NCBI GenBank assembly: GCA_021838985.1 | Contig: JAKCCC010000196.1 | Coordinates: 1 to 5,055 of the forward strand | DNA length: 5,055 nt | Direction: 5' to 3' | Source: Planctomycetota bacterium | GTDB lineage: Bacteria > Planctomycetota > Phycisphaerae > WQYP01 | Shown here: in pieces, positions 1-5,055 of the stretch | Layout: each line of letters opens with the position of its first letter | Numbering within the stretch: position 1 is the first letter of the stretch | Position numbers and translations under genes: made by a program | The notes under the pieces: generated by a model | Told to the model about the DNA's origin: nothing | What the model saw: the letters and a program-made list of their open reading frames with translations, nothing else | Databases searched by the model: none

Positions 1-1
1 A

Positions 2-3000
2 CCGGTCGTGGAGGTGCGGCCCGAATCCGCTGCGTCCCAATGGGATGCCAGCCGCCCGGAAGACGCCCGGCCGCCGCGGCCCGCTGGGGACCAACGAACC
101 AGTCAGACGGCGCTCCCACAAGCTGGGGCGACACCAACCTGGGTGCACCTGCTGCAAGTCGCCTTGCGGCAAGCCGATGCGCGCATCCGGGAGCGTCTGG
201 CCCTGCTGGAAAGGCTGGCGGGGCGCTGTCGTCAGCTTGCGGAGATGGAGGTGGACTTTTTGTACGACCGTGGGCGCAAACTTTTCGCCATCGGGTTCAA
301 TGTCAGCGCCAACCGATTGGACAACAGCTATTACGATCTGCTGGCTTCGGAGTCCCGGCTGGGCAGTTATGTGGCGATTATTCTGGGACGGGTAGGGCAG
401 GAACACTGGTTCGCGCTGGGTCGGCAGATCACCGGGGTGGACGGGCAGACGGCCCTTTTGTCCTGGAGTGGATCGATGTTCGAATACCTGATGCCGCTGC
501 TGGTCATGCCCACGTTTCCCAACACGCTGCTGGATCAGACCTGCCAGACCGTGGTGGATCGTAATATTGAATACATGCGGCGGCGCGGGCTGCCCTGGGG
601 CGTTTCCGAATCCGGTTTTCACGCCGTCGATGCGCAGATGAACTATCAATACCGTGCGTTTGGCGTGCCCGGGCTAGGTTTCAAGCGGCGGCTCGGTGAG
701 GACACCGTGATTGCACCGTACGCCTCCGCGCTGGCGCTGCTGGTCAAGCCGCGGGAGGCCTGCGCGAATTTGCAGCGTCTGGCGCAGGAGGGCCGACTGG
801 GCCGGTTTGGCTTCTACGAAGCCGTCGATTACACGCCCACCCGCGTGCCGCCGGGGGAAACGGCGGTGACGGTGCGCTCGTTCATGGCGCACCACCAGGG
901 TATGAGCCTGCTGGCCCTGGAGGGTTATCTGCTGGATCAGCCGATGCAGCGACGGTTTCTGGCCGATCCCCTGCTGCGCTGCGGCGAATTGTTGCTGCAG
1001 GAAAAAATTCCCCGGGTTAATCCGGTATTTCCGCACGCGGTGGAAGTGCTGGAGGCGCGGCGGCGTCTGGCGCCGGAAGAACCCAGTTGGCGGATTTTTG
1101 ATACGCCCCAAACGCCGCGGCCGGAGGCGCATCTGCTGTCCAATGGGCGTTATCATGTCGCCATCACCGCGGCCGGCGGGGGCCGCTCGGTTTGCCGGGG
1201 GCTGGCCCTGCTGCGCTGGCGCGAAGATTTCACGCGCGACGACACGGGCTTCTTTTGCTATATCCACGACGTCACGGCGGGTCGTTACTGGTCGAACACG
1301 CACCAGCCGGTGCGCCAGCGCGGCCCTAGTTACGCGGCGACGTTTTCCGAAGGCAAGGCGGAGTTCCGCCGCCGCGACGGAGCGCTTGAAACCTTCACCC
1401 AGCTGGTGGTCTCACCCGAAGACGATATCGAACTGCGCCGCCTGACTCTGACCAATCGCGCCCGCCATCCGCGGCGGGTCGAGCTGACCACTTATGGCGA
1501 GGTGGCCCTGACGCCACCGGCCGACGAAGCGGCCCATCCGGCGTTTCATCATCTGTTCGTGCAGACCGAGGCGTTACCGGAATTGCAGGCACTGCTGGCA
1601 CAGCGCCGGGCGCGCGGCCACGACGAAAAACCACCCTGGCTGTTGCATCTGGCGACGGTGCACGGCGCCGGGGCCGCCGATTTTTCCTGGCAAACCGATC
1701 GCGCTGCCTTTCTCGGACGCGGGCGGGATGCTTCACGCCCGCAAGCCATGGATCAGGCCGGTCTCTTGCACGGCGCCACGGGAACGGTGCTGGATCCGAT
1801 ACTGGCCATCCGCCGTGGTTTTACCGTCGAACCGGAACAGACGGTGCTGGTTGATGTGATCCTGGGCCTGACGGAGAGCCGGGAAAGCGCCCTGGCGCTG
1901 GCGCAGCGTTATCTGGATCGCCGCTGGACCGATCGCGTCCTGGAGCTGTCCTGGTCGCACCAGCGGGTGCTGTTGCACCAACTGAACATTCGCGAGGCCG
2001 ACGCGCAATGGTTCGGCCGTCTCGCCGGGGCGTTGTTATATCGCGGCCCGGGTTATCGCGGGCCGGCTTCCGCGTTGCTGCGCAATCGGCATGGTCAATC
2101 CGGTCTGTGGGGAGTTGGCATCTCCGGCGATGTGCCGATGGTGCTCCTGCGACTGACGGATGCCGCCAATCTTTCCCTGGTCCGCCAAGTTATCGACGCC
2201 CATGCCTATTGGCGTCTGAAGGGGCTAGCCGTGGATCTGATGATCTGGGCCGAAGATCTGTCGGTGTATCGACAGGCCCTGCCGGAACGGATTCTGGGCC
2301 TGATCACGGCGGGGCCGGAAGCCAAGCTGCTGGATCGGCCGGGCGGAATTTTTGTCCGCCGTTACGATCAAATCGCCGACGAAGACCGCACGCTGTTGCT
2401 GTCGGCGGCGGCGGTGGTGCTCTCCGATGCCGGCGGTTCGCTGATGGAGCAAATCCGCGCCGCGCCGGTGGAAAGTGAAGCGGCCATCCCTCGGATAGCG
2501 CCGGTGTCCCGACCGCTGGAGGAACGCCCACCACGGTTGCCGGCGGTGCGGCCGGATCTGCGCTATTTTAACTCGTTCGGCGGCTTGACCCAGGATGGCC
2601 GTGAATACGTGATGACCCTTACGCCCGATCGGTTGACCCCGGCGCCGTGGTGCAACGTCATCGCCAATGACTTAGCCGGCACGGTGGTCAGTGAAAGCGG
2701 CGGCATGTACACCTGGGTTGGTAACGCCCACGAGTTCCGCCTGACCCCCTGGTATAACGATGCCGTTACCGCCGTTTCCGGGGAAGCGTTCTACCTCCGC
2801 GACGATCAAACCGGCTATTTCTGGTCGCCGACCATGCGCCCGGCGCCGGGGCAAAATCCCGGCCTGGCGCGGCACGGTTTCGGGTACAGCGTATTTGAGC
2901 GCACCGAGCAGCAGATTCATTCGGAGCTGTGGGTGTACATGGCGCACGATGCCCCGGTGAAATTCTGCGTGCTAAAACTAACCAACCGCTCCTCCGCGCG

Positions 3001-4951
3001 GCGACGGCTGTCAATCGTGGGCTATTGGGAGTGGGTGCTCGGCGAACAGCGCGGCCCGAACGCCATGCATATCGTCACCGAAATGGATGAAAACACGGGG
3101 GCGCTCTTGGCGCGGAACCTGTGGGGCGCGGATTTCGCCGATCAAATCGCCTTCGTCGACAGCAGCGAAGCCCGGCGCACCCACACCGGAGATCGGGTGG
3201 AATTTTTAGGGCGCAACGGCTCACCGGAAGCCCCGGCCGCCCTGCGCCGGCTGCATCTTTCCGGCACGCTGGGGGGAGGCCTGGACCCGTGCGCCGCGTT
3301 GCACAGCACGGTGGACCTGCCACCGGGCGGCGCGCGGGAAGTGGTGTTCCTGCTGGGCGCGGCCGACAGCCGCCGGCGGATTCAAGACCTGCGGGCGCGT
3401 TATGGCTCTCCCGCCGCGGCCCGGCGCGAACTCGAGGCGGTGTGGAAATACTGGAATCACACGCTGGGCACGATTTACTTGGAAACACCGGATGGGGCCG
3501 CCAACGCCCTGGCCAACGGCTGGCTGCTCTATCAAACCATCAGTTGCCGGTGGCATGGGCGCAGCGGCTTTTATCAGTCGGGAGGCGCTTTCGGTTTCCG
3601 GGATCAGGTCCAGGACGCGATGGCCGCGGCCCTGGTGGAGCCGGCCTTGCTGCGCGCGCACCTGTTGCGGGCGGCGGGCCGGCAGTTTGCGGAAGGCGAT
3701 GTGCAGCATTGGTGGCATCCGCCCAGCGGCCGCGGCGTGCGGACGCGCTGCTCGGATGATGCGCTGTGGCTGCCGCTGGCGACGTGCCGCTACGTGCAGC
3801 TGACCGACGACACCGGCGTCCTGGAGGAGTCCGTGCCGTTTCTGGAGGGGCGGGCGCTTAATCCTCACGAGGATTCGTATTATGACCGACCGGGGCGGGG
3901 CGCGACCGCGGCCGCACTTTATGAACACTGCGTGCGGGCGATCAAGCACGGTCTGCGCTTGGGGCGCCATGGCCTGCCGCTGATCGGTTCCGGCGACTGG
4001 AACGACGGCTACAACCGGGTCGGCCCGCGGGAGCAAGGCGAAAGCGTGTGGCTGGCCTTCTTTCTGCGTTATGTGCTGCGGGAATTTGAGCCGCTGGCGG
4101 CGCGGCGCGGCGATGCGGAAACCCGGGAGCTTTGCCTCCGTTACGCCGCGGAACTGGAAACGGCCGTCGAAACCCACGCCTGGGACGGACAGTGGTACCT
4201 GCGGGCGTTCTTTGATGACGGCACGCCGCTAGGCTCAGCCAAGAGCGACCAAGGCCGCATCGACAGTCTGCCGCAGAGCTGGGCCGTGCTTAGCGCGACC
4301 GGTGCTCCGCAGCGCCGCCAGGCGGCACTGGCCGCCGTGGAGCAACATCTGGTGCGCTACCCGGAGCGTCTGATCCAACTGCTGGACCCCCCGTTTGACC
4401 ACCCCGCCGTCGATCCGGGCTATATCGCCGGTTACGCCCCCGGGGTGCGCGAAAATGGCGGCCAATACACGCACGCCGCCCTCTGGGCGATCATGGCTTT
4501 TGCCCAGGCCGGACAGGTGGACAAAGCGTGGGAGCTGTTCTGCCTGATCAATCCACTGCGCCACGGCGGCACGGCGCGGGACGTGGAGACCTATCGTGTG
4601 GAACCGTACGTGGTGGCGGCCGATATTTACGCGGCACCGCAACATCTGGGCCGGGGCGGCTGGACCTGGTATACCGGCGCCGCGGGCTGGATGTATCGCC
4701 TGTTGGTGGAAACCTTTGTGGGATACCGACGGCAGGCCGACCGGTTATGGTTTGAGCCGGCGGCGCCGAAATCCTGGGGACCGTTTCAATGCCACTACCG
4801 CTATTACGACACGTTCTATCACATTTTTTTCAGCGGCGGCGGCGGCCGCTGCGCGGAAGTGAAACTCGACGGCGAAGTTAAGCCGGACGGTGTCATTCCC
4901 CTGGTCAACGACCGCCATACGCATCGGGTGGAAATCAGCGTGGGCGGTTAG
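2..4951 (+). CDS. ndvB: Cyclic beta-1,2-glucan synthase, C-terminal part (5' end outside the window)
   Basis: Seen: an uninterrupted frame of about 1,649 codons, open to the left edge. The first candidate start, GTG at 8, has no visible ribosome site and no stop upstream, so I treat the gene as 5'-partial. Residues below count from that GTG. About 1-45 are a Pro/Arg/Ala-rich linker. About 80-345 are the glycoamylase-like domain (Pfam glycoamylase; cyclisation domain, GH189 in recent classification), with MEVDFLYD (80-87), SWSGSMFEYLMP (152-163), PWGVSES (196-202), GFYEAVDYTP (268-277) and FMAHHQGM (292-299). E159, E201 and E271 are candidate acidic catalytic residues. About 378-640 are a first beta-sandwich, followed by a helical module with LWGVGISGD (700-708). 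A second beta-sandwich starts at FNSFGGL (854-860). The GH94-like (alpha/alpha)6 domain has GAFGFRDQ (1193-1200), RTRCSDD (1245-1251), GDWNDG (1329-1334, catalytic acid probably D1333), RENGGQYTH (1481-1489) and GRGGWTWYTG (1548-1557). A beta cap ends at 1647. Known of the family: GT84 polymerises UDP-glucose, the middle domain cyclises the glucan, and GH94 limits chain length by phosphorolysis, on the cytoplasmic side. The cyclic glucan is exported to the periplasm for osmoadaptation and host interaction. Inferred: GT84 and the membrane helices lie upstream. A stand-alone protein lacking GT84 is the alternative. Family assignment is firm; the exact symbol is less so. Confidence 0.93.
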   Translation, partial: PVVEVRPESAASQWDASRPEDARPPRPAGDQRTSQTALPQAGATPTWVHLLQVALRQADARIRERLALLERLAGRCRQLAEMEVDFLYDRGRKLFAIGFNVSANRLDNSYYDLLASESRLGSYVAIILGRVGQEHWFALGRQITGVDGQTALLSWSGSMFEYLMPLLVMPTFPNTLLDQTCQTVVDRNIEYMRRRGLPWGVSESGFHAVDAQMNYQYRAFGVPGLGFKRRLGEDTVIAPYASALALLVKPREACANLQRLAQEGRLGRFGFYEAVDYTPTRVPPGETAVTVRSFMAHHQGMSLLALEGYLLDQPMQRRFLADPLLRCGELLLQEKIPRVNPVFPHAVEVLEARRRLAPEEPSWRIFDTPQTPRPEAHLLSNGRYHVAITAAGGGRSVCRGLALLRWREDFTRDDTGFFCYIHDVTAGRYWSNTHQPVRQRGPSYAATFSEGKAEFRRRDGALETFTQLVVSPEDDIELRRLTLTNRARHPRRVELTTYGEVALTPPADEAAHPAFHHLFVQTEALPELQALLAQRRARGHDEKPPWLLHLATVHGAGAADFSWQTDRAAFLGRGRDASRPQAMDQAGLLHGATGTVLDPILAIRRGFTVEPEQTVLVDVILGLTESRESALALAQRYLDRRWTDRVLELSWSHQRVLLHQLNIREADAQWFGRLAGALLYRGPGYRGPASALLRNRHGQSGLWGVGISGDVPMVLLRLTDAANLSLVRQVIDAHAYWRLKGLAVDLMIWAEDLSVYRQALPERILGLITAGPEAKLLDRPGGIFVRRYDQIADEDRTLLLSAAAVVLSDAGGSLMEQIRAAPVESEAAIPRIAPVSRPLEERPPRLPAVRPDLRYFNSFGGLTQDGREYVMTLTPDRLTPAPWCNVIANDLAGTVVSESGGMYTWVGNAHEFRLTPWYNDAVTAVSGEAFYLRDDQTGYFWSPTMRPAPGQNPGLARHGFGYSVFERTEQQIHSELWVYMAHDAPVKFCVLKLTNRSSARRRLSIVGYWEWVLGEQRGPNAMHIVTEMDENTGALLARNLWGADFADQIAFVDSSEARRTHTGDRVEFLGRNGSPEAPAALRRLHLSGTLGGGLDPCAALHSTVDLPPGGAREVVFLLGAADSRRRIQDLRARYGSPAAARRELEAVWKYWNHTLGTIYLETPDGAANALANGWLLYQTISCRWHGRSGFYQSGGAFGFRDQVQDAMAAALVEPALLRAHLLRAAGRQFAEGDVQHWWHPPSGRGVRTRCSDDALWLPLATCRYVQLTDDTGVLEESVPFLEGRALNPHEDSYYDRPGRGATAAALYEHCVRAIKHGLRLGRHGLPLIGSGDWNDGYNRVGPREQGESVWLAFFLRYVLREFEPLAARRGDAETRELCLRYAAELETAVETHAWDGQWYLRAFFDDGTPLGSAKSDQGRIDSLPQSWAVLSATGAPQRRQAALAAVEQHLVRYPERLIQLLDPPFDHPAVDPGYIAGYAPGVRENGGQYTHAALWAIMAFAQAGQVDKAWELFCLINPLRHGGTARDVETYRVEPYVVAADIYAAPQHLGRGGWTWYTGAAGWMYRLLVETFVGYRRQADRLWFEPAAPKSWGPFQCHYRYYDTFYHIFFSGGGGRCAEVKLDGEVKPDGVIPLVNDRHTHRVEISVGG

Positions 4952-5055
4952 TCCGCCATGCCGATAATGCGGTGTTGTTGGCGACGATAGCGCAGAGGCG
5001 AAATCCCGTGATAGCCGCGAAATACGTGATAAAAATGGCTCAAGCTGGAAAATCC
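4948..5055 (-). CDS. AraC/XylS-family transcriptional regulator, C-terminal end (5' part outside the window)
   Basis: Reading the minus strand from the right edge gives 35 open codons and then TAA (complement of 4948-4950). The peptide begins GFSSLSHFYHVFRGYHGISP, continues LRYRRQQHRI and ends IIGMAD. The pattern G-F-S-x-x-S-x-F-x-x-x-F-x-x-x-x-G-x-S-P-x-x-Y-R-R is the signature of the second helix-turn-helix of AraC-type DNA-binding domains, which normally sits at the extreme C-terminus, as here. The N-terminal effector-binding domain and first helix-turn-helix lie beyond the window, so the ligand and targets cannot be inferred. Many AraC proteins control sugar or polysaccharide genes, but convergent orientation gives no direct evidence that this one controls the glucan synthase. 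The stop codon overlaps that of the converging synthase gene. Confidence 0.85.
   Translation of the reverse strand, partial: GFSSLSHFYHVFRGYHGISPLRYRRQQHRIIGMAD

Noticed and set aside
8..10. GTG as the true start codon of the synthase gene.
   Set aside because: The frame is open to the left edge, there is too little upstream sequence to show a ribosome site, and family members extend far upstream of this point.
674..1303. A 209-codon minus-strand open frame opposite the cyclisation domain.
   Set aside because: Low-complexity Arg/Gln/Pro-rich translation without motifs. It lies antisense to well-conserved synthase residues and is explained by codon bias.
3221..4177. A 318-codon open frame on the minus strand inside the synthase gene.
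   Set aside because: Its translation is rich in Arg, Pro, Ala, Gln and His with no recognisable domain, as expected opposite a GC-rich coding frame. The plus strand here carries the conserved GH94 motifs.
4824..4846. A run of seven T followed shortly by four GGC codons, considered as a slippery frameshift site or unstable repeat.
   Set aside because: The normal frame continues through it (HIFFSGGGG) to a natural family-type C-terminus, and nothing beyond suggests a functional alternative frame. At most it is a spot for sequencing or replication slippage.

Overview
The window is almost filled by one very large plus-strand gene, open from the left edge to a TAG at 4949-4951. Its product matches the C-terminal portion of a cyclic beta-1,2-glucan synthase (NdvB/ChvB/Cgs type). 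These are giant, normally membrane-bound enzymes of roughly 2,800 residues that polymerise glucose from UDP-glucose into beta-1,2-glucan, trim the chain and close it into a ring. The parts visible here, in order, are a low-complexity linker, the glycoamylase-like cyclisation domain, a first beta-sandwich with a helical module, a proline-rich linker, a second beta-sandwich, and a GH94 phosphorylase-like (alpha/alpha)6 domain with a C-terminal cap. The GT84 polymerising domain and the membrane helices are not in the window and should lie upstream of it.

The last roughly 100 bases hold the 3' end of a second gene on the minus strand. It encodes the C-terminal 35 residues of an AraC/XylS-type transcription regulator, recognisable by the second helix-turn-helix signature. 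The two genes converge and their stop codons overlap (TAG at 4949-4951 on plus; TAA as the complement of 4948-4950 on minus). There is therefore no intergenic space and no room for a terminator between them.

The DNA is GC-rich with strong third-position G/C preference, consistent with a Gram-negative bacterium of high GC content. A proteobacterium or a Verrucomicrobia/Planctomycetes-type lineage would fit, but the sequence does not fix the taxon. No RNA genes, mobile elements, CRISPR arrays or terminators were seen. No wholly new system is evident. The points worth a second look are the overlapping convergent stops, a substitution next to the GH94 catalytic motif, and whether the GT84 half is present upstream.
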